From NCBI RefSeq assembly GCF_036898095.1, contig NC_090751.1, positions 81,512,955 to 81,576,954 on the forward strand: DNA of 64,000 nt, given 5' to 3'. A program made the translations under genes and the position numbers. Below are positions 23,689-36,100 of this stretch, piece after piece (position 1 is the first letter of the stretch; every line of letters begins with the position of its first letter). Below the pieces are notes generated by a model. The model saw nothing but the letters and a program-made list of their open reading frames with translations, did not search any database and was not told the DNA's origin. This stretch comes from Palaemon carinicauda. Lineage: Eukaryota > Arthropoda > Malacostraca > Decapoda > Palaemonidae.

Positions 23689-24420
23689 TCAGATACATAA
23701 AAAAACTAGAAATAATCTAACAGGATTGCATGAAACCTCTTGCTGAGCGTAATCGGCGTGCATGCTTACCCGGGTGAGGTCGCATGCTAGACTAGAACTC
23801 GGCAGAGAGCCTGCTCTCAGAACTTCTGTTGGGAGAGGAACTACGAAGGAAGTTTCCGTCAGAGGCACGAGACCAGTTGTAAGGGACTCAGGATGGAGAA
23901 GGGTCGAGGCAAAAACATGCGGAGGCAGATGTGTGCTCCTGCTGTGCCCCGAGCTTAAACACCTCCAGAAGCATTTCCTTCGTGGGGGAATCTGAAAGTC
24001 CAAAGGAAGGCCACAGCTGACGCAAGGTGTCAAGCTAAGAAAACACCCTTCAAGGGGAAGCTTCCTTAGAAGGTTGTCCAGGAGTTAAATGGTCATCACT
24101 CTTACCCAACTGACCTCCGGAGAAAGCTGAACAGTTAAAGGTGGGCGGGAGAGTACTGGATGCAGAAGAAAGAAGTTGGAGTTGGGACTTCTTGCCCTTC
24201 GAGGATAAACTCAAGGGTGAAAAACCCCTTTTAGACTTTGTCTTCCTGCGTCTACTGTACTGCTCCCACTAGAAGGATGGTCACTCCTGACACTCGAAGC
24301 AAGAAGAAGCCTCCATGCAGGAGTGTCGTCTGCATAAAGGGAAAAGCCGGCGAGTATCTGGCTCCTTACCCGATAAAGGTACTGCAAGGTTGCTTGATAT
24401 GCCAGGACAAAACCGCATGA
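23689..24420 (-). pseudogene. Possible gag-like remnant (minus strand)
   Basis: The minus strand reads Ser-rich coding-like peptide with few stops, including a 114-codon stretch (24033-23689). It resembles the low-complexity part of a DIRS gag more than random sequence, but no zinc motif or conserved block is present. It lies between DIRS C and D. This is a weak call based on composition. Confidence 0.25.
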
Positions 24421-24429
24421 CTTGCAGCC

Positions 24430-24950
24430 CTCAAACCAAAATTATACCAGGAAAGGAAAAGAAAATAAAGTTATTACAGCCAGTTAAATATGAAATTCTT
24501 GGAGAGATAGAGAAATGAATGTCTTTGCTCGACAGTAGCCAAATTGAAAGTGAGCTCAGTTGCGGTGAAAATTTTGAGAGGGCAGCCTGGGCTATCGCCC
24601 ACTAACTAGTGGAAGGTCATTGACACCTCATGTTAAAAGTTTTTATGGCTAAACCAGCTTGTGCTGAACCATATCTACATAAAAACGTGGATTTACATTA
24701 GTGCAAGAACAATTGGAAATTAGATTATTGCGATTTGTTATTTGTAAGTGCGCATATCCTCGATAATGGTAGCTTGAAATCCGCCGACATCGTTTACATT
24801 TTCTAAGCTTGACTTACACAAAAAAACAGTTAATTTCAATGATATAGGATTATCATGTAAAGTATATGAAGATATGACAGTTACATATATAAGGTAAATT
24901 TTATTTTATTACTTTTAAGTAAAACAATGCATAGTAAATAAATATAAAAC
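24430..24950. other. AT-rich spacer before DIRS D, nothing recognised
   Basis: No frame, repeat or RNA signal that I can support. Confidence 0.5.
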
Positions 24951-24987
24951 GGATTTTGACGTAGGAAAAATCTATTTCTCGGCTCCG

Positions 24988-25260
24988 ACCCGTGTCGCCC
25001 AGTGAAATGCTCCTTTAGCACCATTTCTAAGGTATATAACTGCTATATGTTACCAGAGAAAAAATTGCATAGGGATGCCAGGTTGAACCCAGCTCGCTCA
25101 CCTATAAAAGGTGTCGATATATAATACTGGGGCGTGATAAATCACAACCAGAGGCCTCGCACCATTTAGATATATCCTGTCAAAATCCCCGAACAGCGAG
25201 GTGCCGTTCCACCTCCCACTACTACAATACCAACAATCCCACGCCAGTGACGTCACTCCT
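24988..25260 (+). repeat. DIRS D left ITR (right ITR 32771-33043)
   Basis: A 273-bp inverted repeat with few mismatches. Each copy carries the palindrome TGACGTCA (25248-25255 and 32776-32783), identical to a CRE/ATF site, close to the inner edge. Confidence 0.93.
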
Positions 25261-25339
25261 TTTTTAGCACGCAATAACGATAGCCATTATTTACCTTGTG
25301 TGTGTATTTACCGGGTTTTTTTTCTGGATTTACCTCAAG

Positions 25340-25375
25340 ATGTCGGACTCCACTGTCCCTCCATCTAAGTTAAGT
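25340..25375 (+). other. DIRS D leader mini-exon and possible 5' splice site
   Basis: ATG, 29 nt (MSDSTVPPS), then GTTAAGT (25369-25375). See the matching sites in DIRS C and H. Joining this directly to the exon at 27712 gives a stop after seven codons, so either another exon lies between or another donor is used. Confidence 0.4.
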
Positions 25376-27274
25376 ACCAGATCTATGAGTTTTGAGATTT
25401 TGGAGGGAGCCTTGCCCCTTTTTGTTTATAGTATTCAGTTTTATTATTCACGACCTTTCGTAGGTCTCTCAGATGGGCTCGGCTCCTTTCTCTCTCTCTC
25501 TCTCTCTATCGTTAGTTCTTATCGATTTTCAATAAGTCCTCCATACTGATTGTTTCTCGTTATGAACCTTACGGATATCCACGGTTTACATACCGTTTTA
25601 ATTTTTATTGCCTGGTTTTTATGATAACAGTAATTACATATACGTGTGCGTATTTTCGGTAGGTTGGCATGCCTGATCGCCTTCGGCGTTCTATTTCACA
25701 TTTTATTACTTAGTTTACTTACGTTCGCACGGCACGGACTTGCTTATCATTTTAACGTCATTCGTTTGCTTGCATTAGCTCGAGGGGCTTTCATGAGTCA
25801 GATATTACATATTAGTTTTCATTTTGTTAGAACTTCACTGACCCTATGTTATGTTGGTAGCCCTGCCTACTCCCAGCGGCTCTATGTTACGTTGGTAGCC
25901 CTGCCTACTCCCAGCGCCATCAGGCTTGATTTCTCCTGTCTCGTGTTTGCTCCCTCGTTTGTTTTACGAATGATGTTTAACTATGTTATTATTATTATCA
26001 TCCAGCATGCCTTCCTACCTTATTTTACCCTACGTTATGTTTATTATAGTGTTATTAGTCCTTCCGAGTGATCATATCAATCGTGGGTCTGGCAGGTTGG
26101 TATACCTGCTATCGCCCCACTCCTAGCCTCCTCCCGCCGTTGCCCCACCCCAGGGTTCCCCCCCCCCCCTCTCTCTCTCTCCGATCGAGTTTGAGTCACT
26201 TTATAGCGCAATGTACCCCTCCCGGGGGCATCCGCTTTACACGGGCGGTTCCCGTTGTTCTGTGAGGCATATTATTCATTAACGTACATTACTTTTCCCC
26301 ACTACTCTACCCGGTCGTAGTCGTTTTCTTTCCGTCGCTCGTTTGGCCGACGATCGGCGGGAAGTTTTCGATTCGTTCCGTGGTACCTTGTTATGTTATT
26401 TATTAAGTTGTGTACGGGCTTCTCCCTCTTGGTCCCGCACTTCACGGACCCTTTTAAGATCCCCCCCCCTCTGTCACGCACCTCACGGACCTCCTATAGA
26501 TATATATATATGTTTAAAGACTTCCTTTACGGGAACCCCGGGAGTAACTTTTATTCATTACCATTCGGTCAAGTTTTTTAGTTGAGCCCCGGAGCCAACG
26601 TTATTCATTATTACTTGGATTCCCTTTATATTTTAGTCACGTTTATCTATTATATACGATCCTAGTTCTCGACCTTGCCTTCCATGATATGATCACGACT
26701 ACGGTTTGACTTAATTTAATTCATTAATTTAATTTAGTTTAATAATTTTAAAATCAAGTAAGGCTGTTATTTGATTTTTTAAACACCGGGGTCCCCTAAT
26801 TTGCCTTCATTCAAATTTTAAGGCACTTACATATGAATAGTTTTTATCATTTATTTGATATATAAAGAAGATTTATATAATTATTTTGGTATTGATATTT
26901 AAGCAATCCGGACCTCACGGTCCCGATTTGCTTACATTCAAGACACTTTATGGCTATATATAAAAGACATGATATTGATATATAAATCTTCTATCATGAT
27001 ATTGATATCACTTAAGCACCCGAGGCTGAGCCCCTATTTGCTTTCCTTCAGGATTCCTAATGTATATATGGAAAACATTTTTATCATGATATTGATAGAT
27101 AAATCTTTATCATGATCTTGATATCATTCAAGCACCTGGGGCCCCCGAGCCCCTATTTACTTTGATTCAGGACTCCTGATGTATAAATATACAAACATTT
27201 TTATCATCAGGATTCCTGATGTATATATATAAAACATTTTTCCCTCTCATTCAGGACTCCTGATTTATGTATAT

Positions 27275-27391
<117 letters not shown>

Positions 27392-27520
27392 CTATCATGA
27401 TATTGATATGTAAATTTTTTAGCATGATATGGCTATAATTTAAGAATTTGGGGCACCAAGCCCCCATTTGCTTTCATTCAGGATTCCTGATGAATACATA
27501 TAAAACATTTTTATCATGAT

Positions 27521-27645
<125 letters not shown>

Positions 27646-27711
27646 GCACCGGGGCCTCCAAGCCCCTAATTTGCTTTCCTTTAAGATACTCATGTATCTT
27701 TTATTTTACAG

Positions 27712-27882
27712 ACTGTATGCTATGCATTGACGGCATGTGCCGCTGTCATCTTCCAACCCTGCGGCTATAACATGTGTCATTCACACGCCCACTGTTCTGT
27801 CCGAGTGGATGACTTAGCTGTATGGCATCCAGACGCTTGTGTAGTCTGCTACACAATGACCTCCACTCTAACATCTGACTTG
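27712..27882 (+). CDS. gag: DIRS D gag exon with Cys/His zinc-binding-like motif
   Basis: Exactly 57 codons between a strong 3' splice site (TTTTATTTTACAG, ending 27711) and a consensus 5' splice site (G|GTGAGT, intron from 27883). The peptide has [12 protein letters not shown], then [10 protein letters not shown], a C/H-rich arrangement comparable with the CxxC...CxxC...W start of gag in DIRS E (CSSCRGKVCS ... CPECVSW). It joins in phase 0 to the exon at 28062. An in-frame start is not present, so at least one upstream exon is needed. The zinc-binding role is inference from the Cys/His spacing. Confidence 0.6.
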
Positions 27883-28061
27883 GTGAGTACATTTTCATTG
27901 ATACAGACTTTAGGGAGTTAACACTAATTTTAAATATTAATTTTAAGGCCACTAGTCCTCTGGACTTCCCGCATGCCTTTCACTTAGTGTCTACGAAGTC
28001 CTTGGACTTCTTCACTTTCTTTGGCACAAATATCCCTCGCTAATAGTCTGTTCTCTTTCAG
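27883..28061 (+). other. Predicted 179-bp intron in DIRS D gag
   Basis: GTGAGT at the 5' end and TGTTCTCTTTCAG at the 3' end. The phase is 0/0 and both flanking frames are open. Without splicing, the downstream gag frame meets TAG at 28044 and has no Met until 28164. Confidence 0.6.
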
Positions 28062-29440
28062 TGCTCCCAACTTGAGAAAGATACAGCTCGGGCTACCCTC
28101 AAGATCTGGATTGACGGATTCGTCCGCAACCTTAAGGCCACACAGCCTTATATCCTCCTGGGAATGGTGTTCCCGTCTCTACCACATGCTAAAACTTCAC
28201 CTGCGGTCCCCGAAGAATTGGCGAATCCTTTCATCGAGAGGTTCGAATCCCTTCTTCCGGCCCCGAACCAAGAAGAGACGGGCGGCACCCTAACTGAAGA
28301 CGTCTCTACCCTCAACCTCGATGTGGAATCCATGGCTCTTGACGATCCCGACGCAGGTAGGGACGTAGGTGAGTCAAGTGGTTCCCGGGCTAAGATTCCT
28401 ATCCCTAGCCCGGCTTTCTCTTCTCCTTCAGAACACTCTACTTTTCGAGGTTTTCCAGGGACAACCGGGACTGGTCTCAATCCCCGGCCTTTTATCCCCA
28501 AGGTGAAGGCTCATCGTAAGAATTTATATACGACCCACAAGTCTTCCAAGGAACACAGGTCTTCGAAATCATCAGCTTCGAAGGCTAAATCTTCCTCCAC
28601 CAGAGTCTCTTAAGACCCAATTGCTGCGCCTTCAACCTCTCACAGAGTATCTCCGTTCTGGCACCTGTTTCCCCCCAGCGGAATCATCTTGCCGGTGTAT
28701 TTTCCAAGAAGATGGTTGCTGGTTTTGAGTCGATACTATCGTCTCATACGCGACAATCACAAGAGAGAATAGCTTCTATGAAGAGCCTAGTTAAGGGACT
28801 CATGCACTCGGGGCAGCCACCGCCACAGCAGCAATACCCCATCCCCGACGCCTCCAAGCTTCCCCCTTTCAATAAGAATAACCCTTGGAGGTTGGCAGTG
28901 CATGCCCCCTTCTCGGAGGGTATATTGTCCATCGGAGATTTCGGTACCCGGCTTTTTGCGGATTATGAATTCTACCCGCCGGGTCTTGAATTCCCCTTCC
29001 CCGGCTACGCTCGCCTCAAGGAAGAGGCTCTGATTCGATTGGTTAAGGGCCCAGAGGAAACTGTTAAATTTCCTAAAGAACAGGCACAGTCTGTCTTGGT
29101 CGGCGTGTTCAATGAGTGGGATTGCTTGAACACTATGATTACGTCCTACAAACGTTCATATACTAAGTTTGTGGGGGACGACCAGACCCTTACCCCATGT
29201 GCGACCAAGATCATAGAGACGGTCTTTCAGCCTATCAAGGAAGAGAAGCCTTTACCTCACCCCAGGGAGACCGACTTACCCTCCCTTCTCTTTCCGGGAG
29301 ACGGTGAATGTTGGCGGAACGTCCCAGCTACCTTCTCGGTAGGTAAGTTGAGCCCGGACTGTGCCTCGACACAGTTCAGCGAACGGCTTCCCAACTTCCC
29401 GGAGTCTCTCATTAAATTGGAATATGAATCGAAGTGTTGA
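28062..29440 (+). pseudogene. gag: DIRS D gag, main part, one frameshift
   Basis: The frame opens at the acceptor with CSQLEKDTARATLKIWIDGF, passes Met at 28164 and runs to 28613 as a Ser/Pro/Lys-rich segment. A C6 run near 28670 marks a shift: the next frame reads QRNHLAGVFSKKMVAGFESI and continues to 29440 with a conserved-looking globular part (SEGILSIGDFGTRLFADYEF, ECWRNVPATFSVGKLSPDC). Gag would package the element RNA. The single homopolymer shift may be a real mutation or an assembly error. Family identity is by position in the element and likeness to DIRS E gag in layout; I see no named domain. Confidence 0.65.
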
Positions 29441-29773
29441 TTCAGCAGATCCCTTAATTCAGTTGCCCTTTCGGAATTGACTGTCACCACTTACAACGAG
29501 CAGGACCTCCAATTTTATGGCTGACGCCTATGATTTTGCAAATGCCAGGACCCATCGTCGACGACACTTTCTATCCGAACCCACGATTAGGGACGAACCT
29601 AATAGGCTCATCAAAGCTCCAGTCTGGGGTCCGGATCTTTTCAACCAGGGGACTTAGTTAACTCGGTCTTTAGCGAGGCAGCTAGAGCCAACTAAAACCT
29701 CAAGGTTAGGTGGGGCCTGGTTTCAAAGAGGAGATATGAGCCTACTAGTACCCCAATTCGAGGTAGGAAGAGA
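29441..29773 (+). other. Gag/RT spacer of DIRS D
   Basis: Short broken frames only; probably the eroded gag end and RT N-terminus. Confidence 0.5.
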
Positions 29774-30960
29774 TTGAGGCCCTTCCAATCTTCCCAATTC
29801 AGGCAACCTCTGCAAGTGGTTCAACCGGTCTCAGTTCACGAAAGAACTGCGTTCCTTCACAAAAGATCTGCTACTAAAGAATGCAATCCAAAGTATACGT
29901 CGCTTAAGATTTCACGGACGCTTGTTCAGCGTGCCAAAGAAAGGCTCAGACAAACGGAGAGTAATCCGGGATCTGTCTCGTTTAAATTCCTTCATTCGTT
30001 GCGACAAATTCCATATGCTTACCGTCTCGCAGGTGTGGACCTTACTTCCCCGTGGAGCCGTCACCACCTCCATCGATCTTACAGATGCCTACTATCACGT
30101 TCCAATAGCAAGGCATTTTCGTCCTTTCTGGGCTTCAAGCTAGGCAAACAAGCCCATGCATTCAAACTGATGCTATTGGGGCTCAACATACCACGCAGAA
30201 TCTTCACCAAATTAGCAGAGACAGTAATTCAAGAGCTCCGGACTCAGGGGATACAGGTAGGGGCCTATCTAGACGATTGGCTAATCTGGTCAGACAATGC
30301 CCAGATTTCCCGCGTAGCAACAACAAAGTCCTCACCTTCCTTCGGCAACTGGGATCTCAAGTCAACCTCGGGAAATACCGCCTGGTCCCGGAGACCAAGT
30401 TTCAATGGCTGGTACTACAAGAGGACCTGTGCTCCCATACGCTGTGCCTCCCCAAAGCCAAAAGGAAGGTGATAGGGAGGAATACAAACAAATTTCTCAG
30501 GGGAAAGTTGGCCTTCCGAAGAAGCCGAGAGTAGATCCTAGGTTCTTTACACTTCGCCTCCGTGAGAGACATCATCCTGAGGTCCAAACTCAGGGACATA
30601 AACAGGGTGTGGCGCTCCAGAGCAACCGCAATACGCCGAGACAGACGTGCTCGCCTTTCCCCAACCCTGAGAAAAAGTCTGCAGACTTGGAAAGATCAAG
30701 AATCTTTCCAAGTCGGTTCCTTTACAACACAAAAAAGTCCAAGGGTTATGGTCACCGGTCTTTCAACAAATACACGTTAACGTCCTAGAAATCATGGCAG
30801 TCTTCCTCACTTTAAAACGTCTCAACCCAGCCAGGAATCTCCATATCAGACTGGTTCTCGACAGTGCAGTCATAGTACACTGCCTCAACAGAGAGGGCTC
30901 CTGATCAGCCCAGATAAACCACATCATGTTGAAGTTTTTTCCCATGGTGGCAATGCACAA
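29774..30960 (+). pseudogene. DIRS D reverse transcriptase with truncated RNase H
   Basis: RT pieces: 29922-30143 (FSVPKKGSDKRRVIRDLSRL ... TSIDLTDAYYHVPIARHF), then a shift to 30100-30300 with KLMLLGLNIPRRIFT and an intact VGAYLDDWLIW, then 30277-30534 (FLRQLGSQVNLGKYRL, FQWLVLQEDL). Past 30560 a DIRS connection (VKLRDINRVWR-like) and one RNase H block (LEIMAVFLTLKRLNPARNL, LDSAVIVHCLNREG) remain. The first RNase H motif is eroded and the last block (NVRADSLSK in C) is missing because the sequence jumps at about 30970 to the MT-like domain. Several shifts and a TGA make it inactive. Confidence 0.8.
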
Positions 30961-30969
30961 GTGGCACCT

Positions 30970-31304
30970 GTAACCTGGACCCTCAGGCTTATGCCATGGA
31001 CCCTATGATTCTAGATTGGAATACCTGGAAGACGATTTATCTGTTTCCTCCAGTGAATCTCCTGCTGAAAGTTCTGCACAAACTCAGATCCGTCAAAGGT
31101 CGAGTGGCTCTCGTAGCCCCCAACTGGCCCAAGAGCACTTGGTTCCCCTTGTTGCTAGAACTAGGTCTCCGCCCCCAGGGGATTCCCAATCCGGTGATAA
31201 CAAAGACAGTGCAAACTCGCAACGTGTTCGCTTCCTCAAGGATTCTGAATGCCCTAATTTTATGGAGTTCGCAGCCCAACGTGGTACAAACATCGATTCT
31301 TTGA
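30970..31304 (+). pseudogene. DIRS D MT-like domain
   Basis: Reads DPQAYAMDPMILDW-type sequence, then YLFPPVNLLLKVLHKLRS, VALVAPNWPKSTWFPLLLEL and stops at 31304, overlapping the recombinase frame. This is the methyltransferase-like module of DIRS elements; no biochemical role is established from the sequence. Confidence 0.7.
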
Positions 31305-32236
31305 ATACTATTTTCCTGGAATCTGACAAAAGGGACTCTACTCTCTGTCAATATGACTCAGCTATCAAGAAATTAGATGAATTCTTGAAAGATTCCCAAG
31401 TTGAGACAATGACGCTGAACCGAACTCTGACATTCTTCAGAACTCTCTTCGAATCTGGCCTGGCAGCCAATACCATTACTACAATCAAGTCAGACTTGGG
31501 AAAGATCTTCCATATTGGTTTTGACATTGATCTAACGGATTCATATTTCTCATCCATTCCGAGAGCTTGTGCCAGGCTAAAACCTTCAACTCGCCCTAGC
31601 GCAGTTTCCTGGTTTTTGAATGCTGTTCTTAAGCTAGCCTCTGACACCCAAATTGGATCCTGTAACTATAGGGCATTATTAAGAAAGTCACTTTTTCTTT
31701 TGAGCCTCGCCTCGAGCTCCAGAATCTCAGAATTGTCAGCCTTATCTAGTGACCCTGGTCATATAAAGTTTCTCTCTTCGGGTGAGGCTCTTCTCTCTCC
31801 TAACAAAGTTTTCCTGGCTAAAAATGAAGAACCCCAAAACAGGTGGTCTCCCTGGAAGATTGTTCCACTTCCTCAGGATCCATCCCTGTGTCCAGTTACC
31901 ACCCTGAAAGCCTACTTAGGTAGAACTTCCACTACAACCACAGGGCCCTTATTTATTAGAGAACACGGAGGAACTATTACCCTTAAGGGAATCATACAAA
32001 TTCTTTATTCTATTAAACAAACTAATCCTGCATCATTCCTACTTGTCCATGATATTAGAGCTGTGGCTACCTCATTTAAATTTTTCCACCTTATGAAATT
32101 TGATGAGCTCTCAAAATATACGGGTTGGAGGTCCCCTAAAGTTTTCAAGCGCCACTACCTAAAACCTTTAGAAGCTCTTAGATTTGCCACAATAGCTGCA
32201 GGGAATAAAGTTCCTCCTGAAGGTACTGAGTCCTAA
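31230..32236 (+). CDS. DIRS D tyrosine recombinase, catalytic frame intact
   Basis: Open without a break to TAA at 32236. The frame is open from 31016, but the first ~70 codons are an off-frame reading of the MT domain; recombinase homology begins at VRFLKDSECPNFM (about 31215-31260). The N-terminal SAM-like domain covers about 31290-31560 (YDSAIKKLDEFLKDS, FFRTLFESGLAANTITTIKS). Catalytic residues: box-I Arg in SLASSSRISELSAL (about 31715), HDIR box II (about 32055) and the nucleophile Tyr in FKRHYLKPLEAL (about 32155). The enzyme would integrate the circular DNA copy without target duplication. All three signature positions are kept; the true start codon or splice is unknown. Confidence 0.85.
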
Positions 32237-32629
32237 TCACAACGTCTTGCTCTGTCCTCTTTCCCTCCTGCCTGGCTTACCTGTTGTTCCTACCTGTTTT
32301 GTTACTAGACACCCTTATGGTGTATTATTTTATCATTCAATTGTTCAACTTCACGAATTGTTTTCATTACACTTGTTCTTAATCCCCGAGCTGGTTTTAT
32401 TTTGTGTTTTTGATTACCAAGCTGGATTCCCACTATTCATATCTGTTGCATTCTACCTACGGGTTTCATTATTGATTGTTTCCCATGTCTTTTTATCACT
32501 GTCATGTACATGTTGATCTAATTTTACGGGTTTCCACATCCCTCTTTTTTTATATTAAACTCATCAGCTCTGTTATTTTGTGTTATTCTCTCTTCAGGTA
32601 GTTAGCCATATTGGGTCCCCATTCTCTGG
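32237..32629 (+). other. DIRS D 3' untranslated region
   Basis: T-rich, no frame, between the recombinase stop and the ICR. Confidence 0.6.
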
Positions 32630-32729
32630 TAAGATTTCACTGGGCGACACGGGTCGGAGCCCAGAAAAGGGATTTTGACGAAGGAAAAATCTATCTCTGG
32701 GCGAGAGACCCGTGTCGCCCAGTGAACCC
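32630..32729 (+). repeat. DIRS D internal complementary region
   Basis: GGGTCGGAGCCCAGAAA pairs with the left end at about 24975-24991. The following GATTTTGACGAAGGAAAAAT and GGGCGAGAGACCC pair with the right end at 33035-33082. The junction of the two halves marks where the circle would close. Confidence 0.88.
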
Positions 32730-33082
32730 ACCCGTCCCTCCCTAATTGGGCCCCAATCTGGGGTGCTATAAGGAGTGACGTCACTGGCGTGGGATTGTTG
32801 GTACTGTAGTAGTGGGAGATGGAACGGCACCTCGCTGTTCGGGGATTTTGACAGGAGATATCTAAATGGTGCGAGGCCTCTGGTTGTGATTTATCACGCC
32901 CCAGTATTATATATCGACACCTTTTATAGGTGAGCGAGCTGGGTTCAACCTGGCAACCCTATGCAATTTTTTCTCTGGTAATATATAGCAGTTATATACC
33001 TTAGAAATGGTGCTAAAGGAGCATTTCACTGGGCGACACGGGTCTCTCGCCCAGAAATAGATTTTTCCTTCATCAAAATCCC

Positions 33083-34240
33083 TTTTTGGGTGTGATAGCC
33101 ATGTCGTCCTGATGGAAGTTCCTTCCGGCAGCTTCCTACTGTATAATATTTCTGCGAGTCATATTACAAGAGAACTACCGACAGGTATCACTGGGTTCTG
33201 ACCCCCGGAACGACTATCCTAAGATATCGTGTATAATAAGGGACACATCCGTAGAAAACCATAGATATCTGCACCCCAGACATACTTATCCCAGTCTAGG
33301 AATCTAAGGAGGAGGATAGGTGAGGAGCCTTTACATATCCTCTCCCTTCATAGTACTGTTCGTCACTGATAAACTTATTCCTTTGATCGCAGCTTACCTA
33401 CGCATTCGTATTTTGTCAAGTGCGCCTTTTCTCAGCTATTTGGAGTTATTCCTAGTATGATGGCTTTCCTTTCGTCATCAAAGTTGAGTACCCTCTTCTC
33501 TTACCATTTGATTTAGTTGTAACTGCTTTAGATCCCCTTCGTGACTACCCTTTTTATTTCGTGTTCACTTAGTATTATTTCACTAGTATCACGTTAGCTA
33601 GCCTTATTTTAGCATTAAGATGCCTTGAGCTCTGTTTTGTGTGTACTTTTACTATGCATTAATGTAGTTTAAGTTTTAGTTTTATGCGTGTCGGTCCCGG
33701 CTAGCCTAGCTTAGAGAGTGGTAGTTTTGTCGGAGACGGGTTCGCCGATGGCGATCAGGTCTTTCTTACTGGTCTCGTTGGCAGCTGCCATTTTACCCTT
33801 AGAGGGTTTTTTCCTCGGTTATACTAATTTACTGAGCCCCTTTGCCTGCCTGCCTTCGATCCCCCGGTTTTTTCGACCTATTAGGCTTAGCCTAGCCCTC
33901 CTTGGCGAATCCGTTGGTCCGCCATGCTGCATTCATTCATGATCTCCTATGCTAGGACTGTGTAGTCCATTGGAGCTCCCCTTTGCTAAGGGGGATCTCC
34001 CCTTGTCAATGTGTCAACTTATCAGTACTGCCGTTCCCATACAGTATTGGAATTAACATACATACTTCCTCTTGCAGTGACCTTTGCATTGCCACACCAG
34101 ACATAACTCTGGTTATCTGGATTTGGTTCATTATATCCCAAATTTATTTTAAATGGTTTCATTATTGTGAGGTTATACTTTACTGATAAAACTACAGGAT
34201 GGTAGTTACAAAAAATTAAACACTTTATTTAAATGATGAT
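33083..34240 (+). mobile_element. DIRS H, 5' leader fragment of a C/D-like element
   Basis: Beyond the DIRS D end there is a leader-like region with ATGATG at 33457-33462, MMAFLSSSK, then GTTGAGTACC at 33483, matching the mini-exon of C and D. No RT or recombinase follows; the fragment fades near 34240. The ITR part (33100-33400) has no partner in the window. Confidence 0.45.
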
Positions 34241-34430
34241 CATAATTTTTCAGCCGTTAGGATACCAGTTCGGATAAGTACATCAGCGACATCGACAAGG
34301 ATGTTTATGATCTGTAAATGTATATAAATCTTGAGTACATCCTCATCCTCAATTAATAAAAACAAAGCTGCTTACAGAAACATGACAAATTCGAAGATAA
34401 TTTGTATTTTTCCTAACCATACAAACCTTA

Positions 34431-34588
34431 GCTATTTACATTGGGTTTACCTTTTAGCGCAGCTGAAATGGCGAGCCATTAGAATTTAACGAGGGTGTAT
34501 TACCCCCGCGCTAGTTAGCAGGGGGGTAGGGGAGTGGTAGCTAGCTACCCCTCCCCCCCAACACACAGATGAATGTTCACTTTCACTT
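34431..34588 (-). repeat. DIRS F left ITR (right ITR 41991-42160)
   Basis: Inverted repeat starting GCTATTTACATTGGG and ending in AGTGAAAGTGAACATTC-like sequence. The main difference is a poly-C/G run expanded to about 28 nt in the right copy (42044-42071). Confidence 0.92.
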
Positions 34589-34633
34589 AGAGATAGGACT
34601 TGTCTTGGGGGACAGGGCTGGCGGGCAAATATG

Positions 34634-34740
34634 TGTAAATAGCTAAGGTTTGTATGGTTAGGAAAAATACAAATTATCTTCGAATTTGTCATTTGTTCCG
34701 TAACCGAAATACAAACCACGCTATTTACATTGGGTGACTT
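34634..34740 (-). repeat. DIRS F internal complementary region
   Basis: 34641-34692 is the reverse complement of the left outer end (34383-34434), and 34692-34740 is complementary to the right end (42136-42188), head to tail. Confidence 0.88.
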
Positions 34741-34999
34741 ACCCATTAGGTAGGGTGGAAAGTCCCCAGCCATACTGGCTTTGGCTTTACCTGGGGACTC
34801 AGAATCCGAGTGAGTCGCACTCGAGAAAAGGAGTCCCTGCACCTCACAAGTTCCTTGCTCCGCAAGGAACCGTGTGGCCTACATAAGCTTGTGTGTGAAG
34901 GAAGAAGTGTGACCTGTCCTAGGCAGTTCACCTGGTGTTCCAGAAGGAACTCTGGGTTAGGACCTTCCCAATAACACCTCGTCAGGGTATGGGGAACGC

Positions 35000-36100
35000 G
35001 ACAGTATTGACTCAATACTCGGAACACAAGGAAGCATGGTTTACATGCAGAGGTTCGAGGTCAGCTATGCAGAGACCAGGATGCTGCCTCCCCGTAGAGG
35101 GGATAATGAAGAAAGAAATAAGGGCCAGACATACTTCTTTCATTCATGCAGACTAAAACCTGATAACAATGCCCTCAACCTTCTGCTACCTGTCCAAAAA
35201 GGAGCCTGAGGTTAGACCAGCTGTTGTGTAGCCACCACAGAGTGATAGAAAACGTATCGAGACTCCTGTGGGTCATGCCCTGCAGGAAGCGGGCTGCGAA
35301 GGTCATTAGACGCTTCCAGACTCCAGCTTGTAGCACCTGCGTCACAGAGGAGTATTACTCGAAAGCGAGGGACGTTGCGATGTATCCAACTTTGTGCTGT
35401 AGGGCGACGTGACGGGGGAGGGTCTGGAGACAGGTCGAGATGAATGTCCTTGAGTCCGGGCTGAAGAGGTATACTGGTGACTCTCCCCCGTGTCCTCCTT
35501 GTGCTCCCAAATCGGCTGCAACTGAGGACAAACTGCAGCTGTTCCCAAAGCTAACCTCTCGATTCCTTTACTGGAAAGAAAGAGAAGGTCTTGGGACATC
35601 AGATACAGAATGGAGACTCGAAATCTTGAAGGAATAGGACCGAAGGGCCGGGACCCCCAGATTCTGAGTCTAGCCAACAATTCAGGAGCGAACCTGAATG
35701 TTGCCTTCCCCTCTTCCTTAGAAAGAGGGAGTCGTACGAGACCAAGAAGATTGCTTACACACTGGCCGTGGCCAGAGTGAGCAGGAGACCCAAGGCGGAA
35801 TACAATCCGAGGCCTGTCGTAATGGGTCTTGAGAAGATCTCTTAAAGGACTAAAAGTCCGAGCCATGCTCCAAGTTGGAGGTCTTCCTCCGACTAGGGCA
35901 GGTACGATCGTAGCTTCGCATGAGCGAGGAAAGATCCAGCGGGCAGGAAAAATGTATTCCTTTAAGCCTGAAGGTCAGGGAAAGGCTGAGTGACAGGATT
36001 CATTGACGAGAGCGGAAAGGAGTTTCCTCCCGCCGAAAGGCAATAAGACCGTTATTGCTGGAGAAGAGGCCTCAAGGGAAGAGGTATATCTCCCACGGCA
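35000..36100 (-). pseudogene. DIRS F tyrosine recombinase remnant
   Basis: Near 35420-35220 the minus strand reads VGYIATSLAFE ... VTQVLQAGVWKRLMTFAARF ... HRSLDTFS. It aligns with HDIRGLSTSLAFEKNMAVGQILRAGTWSNQSTFTAHYL in E, with the box-II and Tyr regions damaged. Sequence to 36100 fits the rest of the domain but is broken by many stops. Confidence 0.6.
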
